This document shows, piece by piece, positions 27,908 to 36,392 of a DNA stretch of 36,392 bases. A program made the position numbers and the translations under genes. The notes beneath the pieces were generated by a model, which was not told the origin of the DNA, did no database searches, and worked only from the letters and a program-made list of their open reading frames with translations. Source of the DNA: Planctomycetaceae bacterium (GTDB lineage Bacteria; Planctomycetota; SZUA-567); the NCBI GenBank assembly GCA_021201355.1, contig JAJQFC010000017.1, positions 1-36,392 of the forward strand, read 5' to 3'. Numbering within the stretch: the stretch's first letter is position 1; the number at the start of each line of letters is the position of its first letter.

Positions 27908-27993
27908 GCCGGGATGGTGGAATGGCATACACGCGGGTTTCAAAAACCCGTGGGCGCAAGCCCGTGAGGGTTCGACCCCCTCTCCCGGCACCA
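27908..27993 (+). tRNA. tRNA-Leu (anticodon CAA)
   Basis: Acceptor GCCGGGA/TCCCGGC, anticodon stem-loop CGGGT-TTCAAAA-ACCCG, variable arm GGGCGCAAGCCC, T-loop GGTTCGACC, encoded CCA. Confidence 0.95.
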
Positions 27994-28006
27994 GTTCAAC
28001 AATCAA

Positions 28007-28032
28007 GCCCTTCGGCGATGACGCCGAAGGGC
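28007..28032. terminator. hairpin after tRNA-Leu
   Basis: GCCCTTCGGCG-ATGA-CGCCGAAGGGC perfect 11-bp stem. Confidence 0.6.
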
Positions 28033-28079
28033 ATTCGTTATGTAATAAATTTCTGTATGCGAAACGGTCTAAAACCATT

Positions 28080-28508
28080 TCAATCCAAAATGATTTCGTC
28101 TGTCACCTCAAACTCATTTGCCGATATTGTTTTTCTTACCATACAAATAGACAGCGATTTGAAGCACTTAAGAACGTCAATTGCGTTTAATGTTTTATGA
28201 TAGATCTTAACCGGCAGCACCCCATTATTATTCCGAAGAAAACTATTAAATTCATCTGCCGATGAGGCAGGACATTTGGACTTGTCAAGCATCCTAACCT
28301 CAACAGATATTTCGGAGGCACTTTCCACGCAGCCTTCATCGTATCCGTAAGACAAAGAAACCCCGACAGGTTCTTCACTTGGATCGAATCCCATTTGTTT
28401 CACAGCAGAATGAATGGAATTACCTAAGTGATCCGCTATATCCCCTGCAGCTTCACCATGCATATCACCATATTGGACATTCATCGCTTTGACAGGATTT
28501 ATAATCAT
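28080..28508 (-). CDS. hypothetical protein in AT-rich segment
   Basis: 142-aa ORF; composition clearly more AT-rich than neighbours; no recognised motif. Confidence 0.55.
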   Translation of the reverse strand: MIINPVKAMNVQYGDMHGEAAGDIADHLGNSIHSAVKQMGFDPSEEPVGVSLSYGYDEGCVESASEISVEVRMLDKSKCPASSADEFNSFLRNNNGVLPVKIYHKTLNAIDVLKCFKSLSICMVRKTISANEFEVTDEIILD

Positions 28509-28800
28509 CTAATTCTCCAAAAAGATTTTTAATCAGTTTACAGTTAAACATGAAAGATACAATTAAATAATCGAATGTGAAACAAGTATAGATGTGAGTT
28601 AGGTACGAAACCAATTCTATTCGTAATTAGACCCCGCGCCGCCTTAATTGGAATACTTATCCATACGGCACTAGCGGAGGGTTCTGGCGAGGATTCCCCG
28701 TAGGTGTTCGGGAATCTGTCAATTGTGTACTTTATGTTTCTGGCCGATCCCTTCGCTAATAAATGATTGGCGTAAGTCCTGACTTACAAATGGGTGCTAC

Positions 28801-28875
28801 AAAAAGCGGCAGCCCGGACGCGGAGCGCAAAGGGCTTCCAGGCCCCTCTCCCCGCATGCCTCATCCGGGACTGCC
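28801..28875 (-). terminator. terminator-like hairpin downstream of the SDR/TRAP operon
   Basis: GGCAGCCCGGA (28808-28818) / TCCGGGACTGCC (28864-28875, one bulge) followed on the - strand by a T5 tract. Confidence 0.6.
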
Positions 28876-28913
28876 ACCGAAGTATGGCGGTTCATACTAT
28901 CTGGTCTGGTCGA

Positions 28914-29684
28914 CTATTTGACCAGATACCCGCCATCCACCGGGATGATCGCGCCGCCCAGGTAGTCGCTGGCGCTGGAGGCGAGGAAAATGGTGGCGCC
29001 TTTCATGTCCTGCGGCTTGCCCCAGCGGCCGGCGGGGATGCGCGCCATTATCTGCTGGCCGCGTTCGGGGTCGTGGACGAGGGCGTCGCACATGTCGGTG
29101 TGCATGTAGCCGGGAGCGATGGCGTTGACGTTGATGCCGCGCCCGAACCAGTCGTTCGACAGTTCCCGGGTCAACTGGGTGACGCCGCCCTTGGCCGCCG
29201 TGTAGGCGGGGACGGTTTGGCCGCCGAAATGGCAGACCATCGAACTGATGTTGATGATCTTTCCCCGGCCCTTCTTCAGCATGATTTGGCCCGCCTTCTG
29301 GCACTGAATAAAGACGGCATGGAGATTGATATTCAAAACCTCGTCCCACTCGTCCAGCGGGAACACTTCGGCCGAATGCCTCCGCTGGATGCCGGCCGCC
29401 GTGCACAGGATGTCAATGTCGCCGCCCAGAAGATCCACCGCCTGGTCGAAGGATGAAAACACTTCGGCCCGGTTCCGCAGATCCGCCTTTACCGCGTGGC
29501 AGGTAAAGCCGCGCGCGGCGAATTCGTCCCGGGAGGCGAACACGGCGTCGGACGACCCGATTATCACCGTCTCACAGCCGGCCTCCATCAAGCCTTCCGC
29601 CATGCCGTGGCCCAGTCCCCGCGTCCCGCCGGTGACAATCGCCTTTTTTCCGTCGATGCGGAATATATCGTAAATGCTGTTCAT
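28914..29684 (-). CDS. SDR family oxidoreductase (gluconate 5-dehydrogenase/KduD-like)
   Basis: KKAIVTGGTRGLGHGMAEGLMEAG, CTAAGIQRR, YTAAKGGVTQLTRELSNDWFGRGINVNAIAPGYMHTDM, GATIFLASSASDYLGGAIIPVDGGYLVK. Confidence 0.92.
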   Translation of the reverse strand: MNSIYDIFRIDGKKAIVTGGTRGLGHGMAEGLMEAGCETVIIGSSDAVFASRDEFAARGFTCHAVKADLRNRAEVFSSFDQAVDLLGGDIDILCTAAGIQRRHSAEVFPLDEWDEVLNINLHAVFIQCQKAGQIMLKKGRGKIINISSMVCHFGGQTVPAYTAAKGGVTQLTRELSNDWFGRGINVNAIAPGYMHTDMCDALVHDPERGQQIMARIPAGRWGKPQDMKGATIFLASSASDYLGGAIIPVDGGYLVK

Positions 29685-29729
29685 GTACTCTCCGTTTCCG
29701 CACTTCTTTCTTCCAGTGGTGCGTCGATC

Positions 29730-30758
29730 CTATTCGTCAAAGAGAATGACCATCTTCTTTACCTCCGGACTCGGGTTGTCCATGTGGTGGAAGACCTGGT
29801 CGATTTCCGAAAATTTGATGAAGGTGGTGGCGATGCCTTCGAGGGTGAAGGCGTGGTTCTTGAATTTTTCAATCGTCGGCTCGAACTGGTAGCAGGACAT
29901 TCGGGAACCGATGAGGTCGAGTTCCCGCTGGTCGATCATCGCCTGGATGATGGCTTCCGGCTCGGTGCAGAAGCCGAGAGAGACGACGCGGCCGGCGTTC
30001 CGCATGATGCCCGGTTCGAACAGGCTGGTCAGGGAACCCCTGAAACAGGCGGCGTCGAAGGCGAGGGAGATGCCTTTTCCCTTGGTGATTTCCCGAATCC
30101 GCTCGACGACGTTTTCCTTTTTCGTGTTGATGGTGAAGTCGGCGCCGTAGCCCTTGGCCCGGGCGAGGGAATCGTCGTTGACGTCGGAAATGATGACGGT
30201 GGCGCCGGCCGCCTTCGCGGTCTGGAGAATAATGGAGCCGATGGTGCCGGCGCCAAGGATGTAGACGATGTCGTCCTTCATAAGCCGGCCGCGCCGCGTG
30301 CAGTGGCCGCCAATGGCGAACGGTTCAATAAGGGCGGCGTCCTTCCAGGGGATGTCTTTCGGGATGACGTAGACGTCCGTTTCCGGGGCGGTGAAGTATT
30401 CCCGCCAGCCGCCGTCGGTCCCGCTGCCGCGAACCAGGACGTTTTCGCAGACGTTTTCGCGGCCGATTGTGCATTGGTAGCATTCGCCGCAGGTCAGTAT
30501 CAGGTCGACCGCGACATGGTCGCCCTCCCGCACCCGCGTGACCTTGGGCCCGACCTTGGCGATGACGCCGACGTTTTCGTGGCCGGGAATGCGGGGATAG
30601 GTGGAACAGGGATTTGTGCCGTGGTAAATGTGGAAGTCCGAACCGCAGACGCCCGCCGCCTTCATCTGGATGAGGACGTCGTGGTCGTCGGTGATTTCCG
30701 GAACAGGCACCGTCTGCACTTCGTAGACGTGCGGTCTGGTGACGATAATCTGTTTCAT
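29730..30758 (-). CDS. zinc-dependent alcohol dehydrogenase (polyol/sugar-acid dehydrogenase type)
   Basis: AAGVCGSDFHIYHG, PGHENVGVIAKVG, CGECYQCTIGRENVC, VYILGAGTIGSIILQTAKAAGATVIISDVND. Confidence 0.9.
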   Translation of the reverse strand: MKQIIVTRPHVYEVQTVPVPEITDDHDVLIQMKAAGVCGSDFHIYHGTNPCSTYPRIPGHENVGVIAKVGPKVTRVREGDHVAVDLILTCGECYQCTIGRENVCENVLVRGSGTDGGWREYFTAPETDVYVIPKDIPWKDAALIEPFAIGGHCTRRGRLMKDDIVYILGAGTIGSIILQTAKAAGATVIISDVNDDSLARAKGYGADFTINTKKENVVERIREITKGKGISLAFDAACFRGSLTSLFEPGIMRNAGRVVSLGFCTEPEAIIQAMIDQRELDLIGSRMSCYQFEPTIEKFKNHAFTLEGIATTFIKFSEIDQVFHHMDNPSPEVKKMVILFDE

Positions 30759-30770
30759 ACGGTCTCTTTC

Positions 30771-30840
30771 AAAAAGGGCTGTTTCATTCCTTCGTGACGG
30801 CGGTCAGGACGACGGCCTGGCAAAGGAACGAAACAGCCCG
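30771..30840 (-). terminator. intercistronic terminator/attenuator between dctM-type and dehydrogenase genes
   Basis: - strand GGGCTGTTTCGTTCCTTTG...CGAAGGAATGAAACAGCCC followed by TTTTT; near-perfect ~19-bp stem with two mismatches. Confidence 0.7.
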
Positions 30841-30869
30841 TCATAACGGATTGTTAATATAGTTCCTTA

Positions 30870-32156
30870 TCACCCGGATACCAGCCGCGGCAATGCCAGT
30901 GAGAACCAGGGGACAAAGGCGAAGAGGGCGGCACAGGCGACTTCCACACTGACGAAAGGAATGAGTTGTCTGGCTACCCTGCTGACCGGTTGTCCGGACA
31001 AGCCGCAGGTGACGAACATGGTGGTGCCAAACGGCGGGGTGGCCTGGCCGAGGGCGAGAAGGAACACAAACACCAGGCCGAAATGGACCGGGTCAATCCC
31101 AAAGCTGGCAGCGATGGGCGCGAGAATCGGGCCGAGGATAAGATTGGTGGCGCCGACTTCCAGGAACATTCCGCAAATAAGCAGAAGGACGAGGATAAGA
31201 ACCCAGAAGATGTACTTGTCGCTGGCGAGCGCCATGAACGCTTCGGTGACAAATACCGGAATCCGGTAATGCGTTATCAGGTAGCCGAACATCTGGGCGG
31301 TGACGACGAGGAACATGAGGCTGGCCGTTGAGACGGCGGTTTCCTTGACGATATGCCAGATCTCGAACCCGGTGATTTCCCGGTAGATGGCCAGGCAGAC
31401 GATGAATCCGTAGAAGACGGCGACGACGGCGGATTCGGTGGGGGTGAAGATGCCCGCGTAAATGCCGCCGAGAATAATGAGCGGCATAATGAGCGCCCAC
31501 ACCGCGCTCTTGAAGGTGCGGAGGAAGTTTATGAAGGAGAAGCGGTCGCCGATGGGGAAATCGCTCGTCTTCGCCTTGACGAAGGCGTACAGGCAGAGGG
31601 CGACGCCGGTGATGATGCCCGGGATGACGCCGGCGATGAGAAGTTTCGCCACCGACACGCCGGTGATGTTCCCGTAAATCACCATGACGGTGCTCGGCGG
31701 AATGACGATGCCCAACGTGCCGCCGATGGCCTGGGTGGCGGCGGCGTAGTCGGCGGGATATTTTCGTTTGGTCATCTCCGGATACATCAGGCCGCCGATG
31801 GCGGCGGTGGTGGCGACGGACGAACCGGAAATGGCGGCGAAGAAGGTGCAGGCGACAATCGACACGAGGGAGATGCCGCCGGACACCCAGCCGACCAGGG
31901 AATCGGCGAAGGCGACCAGCCGTTTCGACAGTCCGCCCTTGGCCATGACGTCGCCGGCCAGGAAGAAAGCGGGGAGGGCGAGCATGGCGAAGTTGTCGCA
32001 GCCGACGAAGATCTTCTGCGACAGGAGGGAAAACGTCAGGTAGGGATCGAGGTAAATCGCCGTGCAGCAGGCGAGGCCGAGGCACCAGGTGATGGGCACG
32101 CCGAGAGCCATGGTGGCCAGGAGCACGATAACCATAAGGGACGCGGATAACGGCAT
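30870..32156 (-). CDS. dctM: TRAP transporter large permease (DctM)
   Basis: Multi-TM; SVVATTAAIGGLMYPEMTKRKYPADYAAATQAIGGTLGIVIPPSTVMVIYGNITGVSVAKLLIAGVIPG; FTPTESAVVAVFYG. Confidence 0.96.
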   Translation of the reverse strand: MPLSASLMVIVLLATMALGVPITWCLGLACCTAIYLDPYLTFSLLSQKIFVGCDNFAMLALPAFFLAGDVMAKGGLSKRLVAFADSLVGWVSGGISLVSIVACTFFAAISGSSVATTAAIGGLMYPEMTKRKYPADYAAATQAIGGTLGIVIPPSTVMVIYGNITGVSVAKLLIAGVIPGIITGVALCLYAFVKAKTSDFPIGDRFSFINFLRTFKSAVWALIMPLIILGGIYAGIFTPTESAVVAVFYGFIVCLAIYREITGFEIWHIVKETAVSTASLMFLVVTAQMFGYLITHYRIPVFVTEAFMALASDKYIFWVLILVLLLICGMFLEVGATNLILGPILAPIAASFGIDPVHFGLVFVFLLALGQATPPFGTTMFVTCGLSGQPVSRVARQLIPFVSVEVACAALFAFVPWFSLALPRLVSG

Positions 32157-32158
32157 GT

Positions 32159-32650
32159 CTATTCTCCTTCCCGTGCGGGTTTGGCCGTGAAGCGGGAAAG
32201 TATTTTCAAGACGATGGAAACCACCGCCAGAGCGAAGCCGATAAACAGGATCATGTACATCCAGTTCATGGGAAGCTGGAGGGCGGGACTTTTCTGGAAC
32301 TTGCCGATGCGGATCATCGGGAGGGTGCTGTAGGTGAACATGATGGCGACGACGAGCGCGACCAGGTCACGGAACACCACCATGATCGGCTTCATGCGGG
32401 CGGGCAGGAAGTTGTCGATGACGTCGATTCTGACGAAGTTCTCCCGGGTGATACCGATGTTGATGCCGAGCAGAATCATGAGGACGAACAGGTAGCGGGA
32501 CAACTCCTCCGACCAGGGAAGACTGTAGAAAATGACATATCGGGTAAAGGTCTGCAGGAGGATGATGGTCAGGAGGACCATGAGGGCCAGGCCGATTACC
32601 CAGTTGATGAACCGCTGCAATTTTTGATGCAGGCTGAATAGAGTGGACAT
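32159..32650 (-). CDS. dctQ: TRAP transporter small permease (DctQ)
   Basis: Four TM; LLQTFTRYVIFYSLPWSEELSRYLFVLMILLGINIGITRENFVRIDVI. Confidence 0.93.
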   Translation of the reverse strand: MSTLFSLHQKLQRFINWVIGLALMVLLTIILLQTFTRYVIFYSLPWSEELSRYLFVLMILLGINIGITRENFVRIDVIDNFLPARMKPIMVVFRDLVALVVAIMFTYSTLPMIRIGKFQKSPALQLPMNWMYMILFIGFALAVVSIVLKILSRFTAKPAREGE

Positions 32651-32670
32651 CTCGTCTCCAAAAATGGAAT

Positions 32671-32702
32671 GAACCCGCGCCGGAGGTATCCGGCGCGGGT
32701 TC
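32671..32702 (-). terminator. intercistronic hairpin between dctP and dctQ
   Basis: GAACCCGCGCCGG-AGGTAT-CCGGCGCGGGTTC perfect 13-bp stem; T-rich stretch follows on the - strand. Confidence 0.7.
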
Positions 32703-32710
32703 ACAGCGAC

Positions 32711-33673
32711 CTATTTAAGCGCGTCGATCTTTTTCAGGGTGTCTTCGAACCGTTTCCCGAACTGCTCCCGAACAGACTGCGATTTGGCGATAAAGCCGGA
32801 TTTGTCGGGACGGGTGACGACCATGTCCTTCAACTTCAACGTTTCGACCGCTTCCGTGTCCATGGTGCGGCTGAGTTCCCGTTCGTAGACGGCGGCTTCG
32901 TCCAGGCATTCCATGATGATTTGCTGGTCGGCGGCCGGGATGGAGGCCCAGCGCATCGGGCTCATTATGAGGAAGACGGTGGCGTAGCAGTGTTCGGTGA
33001 TGGCGAGGTTCTTGTTCACTTCGACGACGTTGTTCTTGTCGATGACGGTGGTGGGGTTTTCCTGGCCGTCGATGGCGCCCTGCTGCATCGCCGTGTAGGC
33101 GTCGCCCCAGGCCATGGGAACCGGGTCGGCGCCGAGGGAGCGCCACAGTTCCTGGTGGATCTGGTTTTCCATGACGCGGATACGGAGGCCGGCGACGTCA
33201 TCGACCGAATTGACTTCGCGTTTCGAGTTCGTCAGGTTCCGGAACCCGGATTCCCAGATGGCCAGGCCCTTGATGCCGACGTTGTCGAGTTTGGCGAGGA
33301 AGTCGTTGCCGATCTCCCCGAGGAAGATTTTATCGGCGTGTTCGTAGCTTTCGATGACATAGGGAAGATCGACCGCCGAGATTTCCTGAACGAAATTGCC
33401 GAGGACCGACTGGTTGACGACGGCGATGTCGAGGTTGCCGAGCTGGATGGCTTCGACATTGTCCCGTTCGGCGCCGAGCTGGGCGTTGTGGAAGGTGTTG
33501 ATGACGATGCGGCCTTCGGTCCGTTCCTTGACGCGGGCGGCGAAGCGGTCCATGGACTGGCCGATGGCGCCGTCGGCGGCCGACACCTGGCTCATGCGGA
33601 GTTCCTGTCCCGCCTGGACGCAGTTCGGCAGGAGGGCGGCGGCGAAGGCCAGAACGAGTAGAAGTTTCTTCAC
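32711..33673 (-). CDS. dctP: TRAP transporter substrate-binding protein (DctP)
   Basis: Signal peptide MKKLLLVLAFAAALLPNCVQAG; MDRFAARVKERTEGRIVINTFHNAQLGAERDNVEAIQLGNLDIAVVNQS; LGADPVPMAWGDAYTAMQQGAIDGQENP. Confidence 0.95.
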   Translation of the reverse strand: MKKLLLVLAFAAALLPNCVQAGQELRMSQVSAADGAIGQSMDRFAARVKERTEGRIVINTFHNAQLGAERDNVEAIQLGNLDIAVVNQSVLGNFVQEISAVDLPYVIESYEHADKIFLGEIGNDFLAKLDNVGIKGLAIWESGFRNLTNSKREVNSVDDVAGLRIRVMENQIHQELWRSLGADPVPMAWGDAYTAMQQGAIDGQENPTTVIDKNNVVEVNKNLAITEHCYATVFLIMSPMRWASIPAADQQIIMECLDEAAVYERELSRTMDTEAVETLKLKDMVVTRPDKSGFIAKSQSVREQFGKRFEDTLKKIDALK

Positions 33674-33729
33674 GGTATTTCTCCTTTATACAAGAATGGA
33701 AGGGGACACGTTATTTTCTTAGAGTGCCG

Positions 33730-34977
33730 TCATGGGGTTTGCAGCGTCCCGTCCGGCAGCCGGGTCTGGGTCCAGGTGGTGACGGTATTTTCGCACCCGT
33801 ATTTTTTCGCCTCGTCCTCGTTCAGGTCGACGCCCAGACCGGGCCTGTCGTTCGGATAGACATAGCCGTTCCGGAATTCGGGAAGGCCGGGGAAGACGTC
33901 GAGCAGGGCTTCCCGGGGGCCTTTCAGATCCTGGATGACGAAGTTCGGCGGCTCCGTGCCGGACCATTCCTGCAGCCCGAAGTTCTGGGAGGCGACGTCG
34001 AGATGGATGTTGGCGGCGTGGGCCAGCGGCGACATGTCGCCCGGGCCGTGCCAGGCGGTGCGGACGCCGAACTGTTCCGCGAAGATCTGCAACTTCCGGG
34101 TCGGGGTGATGCCGCCGACCTGGCTCAGGTGGACGCGGATAAAGTCGATGAGGCCTTCCGAAATAATGTTCCGCCACTCGTAGGGATGGTTGAACAATTC
34201 GCCCTGGGCGATGGGGGTGGAGATTTTTTGGCGGAGTTCCCGGAGCCATTCGTGGCGCTCCAGGGGGATGGCTTCCTCCAGGAAAAACAGCCTGAACCGT
34301 TCCAGTTCCTGGCCGAAGATTATGCCGTCACGCGGGTGAAGTCGCTCGTGGACGTCGTGGCAGAAATCGACGTCGAAGCCGAACCGGGACCGGAGATCCT
34401 CGAACAGTTTTATGGTGTCCCGCACGTACTTCTTGCCGTTCAGGTAAATGCCGGGGGGCGAGCCGTCGGGCGCGGTTTTCGGAGCGTCGCCGAAACCGCC
34501 GCCGCCGTAGCCGCCGCACTGCACGCGGATGTGGGTGATGCCCTGCGCCATATATTTGGCGATGTTGTCGCCGATTTCATTGGTGTCGCGTCCGTCGGCA
34601 TGGCGGTAGATCGGCACGCCTTCCCTGACCTTGCCGCCGAGGAGCTGGTAGACAGGCATGCCGGCCATCTTGCCCTTCAGATCCCACAGGGCTATGTCGA
34701 CGCCGGATATGGCGTTGTTTTCAATCGGGCCGTTCCGCCAGTAGCCGTTATGGTGCATGAGGTGCCACAACTGCTCGATGTTTTCGACGTTCTGGCCGAT
34801 GAGTAACGGCTTCAGGTATTCACGAACCACCAGTTCCACCGCCAGGTGCCGGTAGGCGAAGGTGCCGCAGCCAAGCCCGTACAGGCCCGGCTCGGTCGTG
34901 TCTATTTTCACCACCACCAGATTGATGCCTTCCGGCGCGGTGGTGATTACCCGGACATCGCGGATTTTCACTGTCAT
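33730..34977 (-). CDS. enolase-superfamily mannonate dehydratase/RspA-type protein
   Basis: EGLYGLGCGT-like N-term, IENNAISGVDIALWDLKGKMAGMPVYQLLGGKVREGVPIYRHADG, GFDVDFCHDVHERLHPRDGI, FFLEEAIPLE, WHGPGDMSPLAHAANIHLDVASQNFGLQEW. Confidence 0.9.
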   Translation of the reverse strand: MTVKIRDVRVITTAPEGINLVVVKIDTTEPGLYGLGCGTFAYRHLAVELVVREYLKPLLIGQNVENIEQLWHLMHHNGYWRNGPIENNAISGVDIALWDLKGKMAGMPVYQLLGGKVREGVPIYRHADGRDTNEIGDNIAKYMAQGITHIRVQCGGYGGGGFGDAPKTAPDGSPPGIYLNGKKYVRDTIKLFEDLRSRFGFDVDFCHDVHERLHPRDGIIFGQELERFRLFFLEEAIPLERHEWLRELRQKISTPIAQGELFNHPYEWRNIISEGLIDFIRVHLSQVGGITPTRKLQIFAEQFGVRTAWHGPGDMSPLAHAANIHLDVASQNFGLQEWSGTEPPNFVIQDLKGPREALLDVFPGLPEFRNGYVYPNDRPGLGVDLNEDEAKKYGCENTVTTWTQTRLPDGTLQTP

Positions 34978-35429
34978 CCTCTATTCCCCTTTCTGGCAAC
35001 GCTTTTTAGAATGCTTTTTTCCCACGCCGACCGGGCAAACCATCCCCGTTCCCGGCAGGCATGGACGTCGTGCCGGGGCGCGGAACGTTATTGGGGTGGT
35101 GTGGGGTGGTTTTCCCTATTTCTTCCCAAAACGGCTGGCCGGTTCGGACGCACGCTTCTCATGAATGGCCGCCGCTGTTTCTCTATGTTCTTCCGGATTC
35201 CGGAATGATCCGGCCGTTGACCTCCCGGTCGGGCATCACGTCGTCCTCACGAAAATGACAATGGAACCCGTCCGCCTCCCGCAACGGATGCGAGGGCAGG
35301 GTGACAGCGGATCAACGGGTTATGTCAGAAAACAGTTTTCCGTATGGAGCAAAGGTACAATGACTGTCCGTGTCGATCGTCCCGCGCGGGCGAGAACAGA
35401 GTCGGACTGCGTCGTTACGTCGCGGACGG

Positions 35430-36107
35430 CTAGGTTTCTTGGAGTTGATCGAGAGCCTGGTTAAGATGTTCGGCCATGAGGTTTCGCGCTAAATTCGGGT
35501 CGCGACTCTCGAATGCTTTGTGAATGAGTGAGTGATAATAGACGCCGTCTTTGAAACCGAAAATATCGTTTATCTGTTTATGGTTATGGAGCGTCTCGGC
35601 GAAAACGTCGCGGAGGCTTTTTTCCACCAGCGGATTGTCCGAGGCCCGGCTGATTTCCAGGTGAAATAGCATGTCGTGCCTGACGAACTCCTCCGAATCG
35701 CCGATGCTTCCGACCAAATCGTCGAGGTGCCGCTTCAGGTTGGCGACGACCCGGTCGTCGGCGTTGCCGACGGCGAGAAAGGCCGCCTCCGGCTCGAGAA
35801 TGGCGCGGAACTCGAGAACCTTTTTAATGTCCCGGCACTGAATTTCACTGATGCTGTTCGGGTTCGTGGCAATGGGATTGAGATTGCTGGAAACGATGAA
35901 CGTCCCTTTGCCGTGGTGACTCTCCATAATGCCCAAAGCGATGAACTGCTGAATGGCCATCCGTATGCTCGCCCGGCTGACGCCAATCTCCCGCGTCAAC
36001 TCGTGCTCGGAAGGAATCTTGTCGCCTATCCGCCAGGTGGTGTTGGCGATGTTCCGCTTCAGATAATCTATGACTTTTTGTGAGGCAGTGTATTTCACCG
36101 TTTGCAT
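35430..36107 (-). CDS. GntR family (FadR-type) transcriptional regulator
   Basis: WRIGDKIPSEHELTREIGVSRASIRMAIQQFIALGIMESHHGKGTFIV wHTH plus FCD-like domain (LEFRAILEPEAAFLA...HDMLFHLEISRASDNPL); start MQTVKYTASQ. Confidence 0.93.
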   Translation of the reverse strand: MQTVKYTASQKVIDYLKRNIANTTWRIGDKIPSEHELTREIGVSRASIRMAIQQFIALGIMESHHGKGTFIVSSNLNPIATNPNSISEIQCRDIKKVLEFRAILEPEAAFLAVGNADDRVVANLKRHLDDLVGSIGDSEEFVRHDMLFHLEISRASDNPLVEKSLRDVFAETLHNHKQINDIFGFKDGVYYHSLIHKAFESRDPNLARNLMAEHLNQALDQLQET

Positions 36108-36128
36108 GGTGGCCCTTCGCATTCGCAA

Positions 36129-36277
36129 CTTGACTGCCAAGATAAGAGTATAGTACTCCATGCATGTTGTTAGTCAAGTTTATAATGGATTTTTTAGAAA
36201 TAATTTAACTTATTTAAATTAAGCCTGTTGGGTTGGAATGGACTGTTCCGGATGGTGCTGGAATCTTGTAGGACAAG
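36129..36277. promoter_or_regulatory. three CTTG-N5-CAAG-type inverted repeats upstream of the GntR gene
   Basis: CTTGACTGCCAAG (36129-36141), (G)TTGTTAGTCAAG (36166-36178, one arm degenerate), CTTGTAGGACAAG (36265-36277). Confidence 0.5.
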
Positions 36278-36307
36278 TTGAGTTATCCGGCATCCGTCCA
36301 CACAAAG

Positions 36308-36339
36308 GACGGGGACGCTCCATTCGGAGCGTCCCCGTC
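36308..36339. terminator. strong hairpin, probable terminator
   Basis: GACGGGGACGCTCC-ATTC-GGAGCGTCCCCGTC perfect 14-bp stem. Confidence 0.75.
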
Positions 36340-36392
36340 ATGTTTGGCTATCTCACGGCATAGCAGACGGCGTGGTTTAATGAGTTATCGTA

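Noticed and set aside
28740-28765. Third sigma-28-like site (GGCCGAT...CGCTAATAA)
   Set aside because: Spacing to any TAAA/TCAA-like -35 does not fit and no gene follows on the + strand.
27908-28900. tRNA-anchored integrative element
   Set aside because: No integrase gene and no repeated tRNA 3' end found; kept only as a low-interest compositional note.
29496-30797. 433-aa + strand ORF opposite the SDR and alcohol dehydrogenase
   Set aside because: Spans two recognised genes on the other strand; antisense composition.
1-36392. CRISPR array, transposon or toxin-antitoxin/defence cluster
   Set aside because: No regularly spaced direct repeats, no transposase-like ORF and no recognisable defence domains seen by inspection.

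Overview
36.4-kb window of a high-GC bacterial chromosome, read from sequence only (no database searches). Left part (1-9.2 kb): a minus-strand HlyD-type efflux adaptor split by an apparent 1-nt frameshift; bL28 with a strong terminator; a YkgJ-like cysteine-cluster protein and QueE; the yidC-yidD-rnpA cluster without an obvious rpmH; and a methyl-accepting chemotaxis protein with a CZB-like motif in its periplasmic region. Middle (9.7-20.6 kb): an RbsA/MglA-type ABC importer operon (ATPase, two permeases, LsrB/RhaS-like binding protein) followed by an AiiA-like metallo-beta-lactamase-fold hydrolase; an SDR; a LAB_N-GT2 fusion glycosyltransferase overlapping an ACT-domain gene; and two uncharacterised genes (60 aa and 677 aa) that share a promoter-like sequence resembling sigma-28. 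Right part (20.6-36.4 kb): a beta-barrel porin, a small zinc-finger protein, a radical SAM protein, a zinc-ribbon/SurA-like PPIase pair joined at an A6 run (possible frameshift), a stand-alone NrdD C-terminal-like protein, tRNA-Leu(CAA), and a GntR-controlled TRAP transporter/sugar-acid catabolic operon with intercistronic hairpins and three CTTG-N5-CAAG sites near the regulator. No CRISPR array, transposase, prophage module or rRNA was recognised. The most novel candidates are the sigma-28-like gene pair with the 677-aa repeat protein, the zinc-ribbon/PPIase frame junction, the importer-lactonase pairing and the detached NrdD-like tail.
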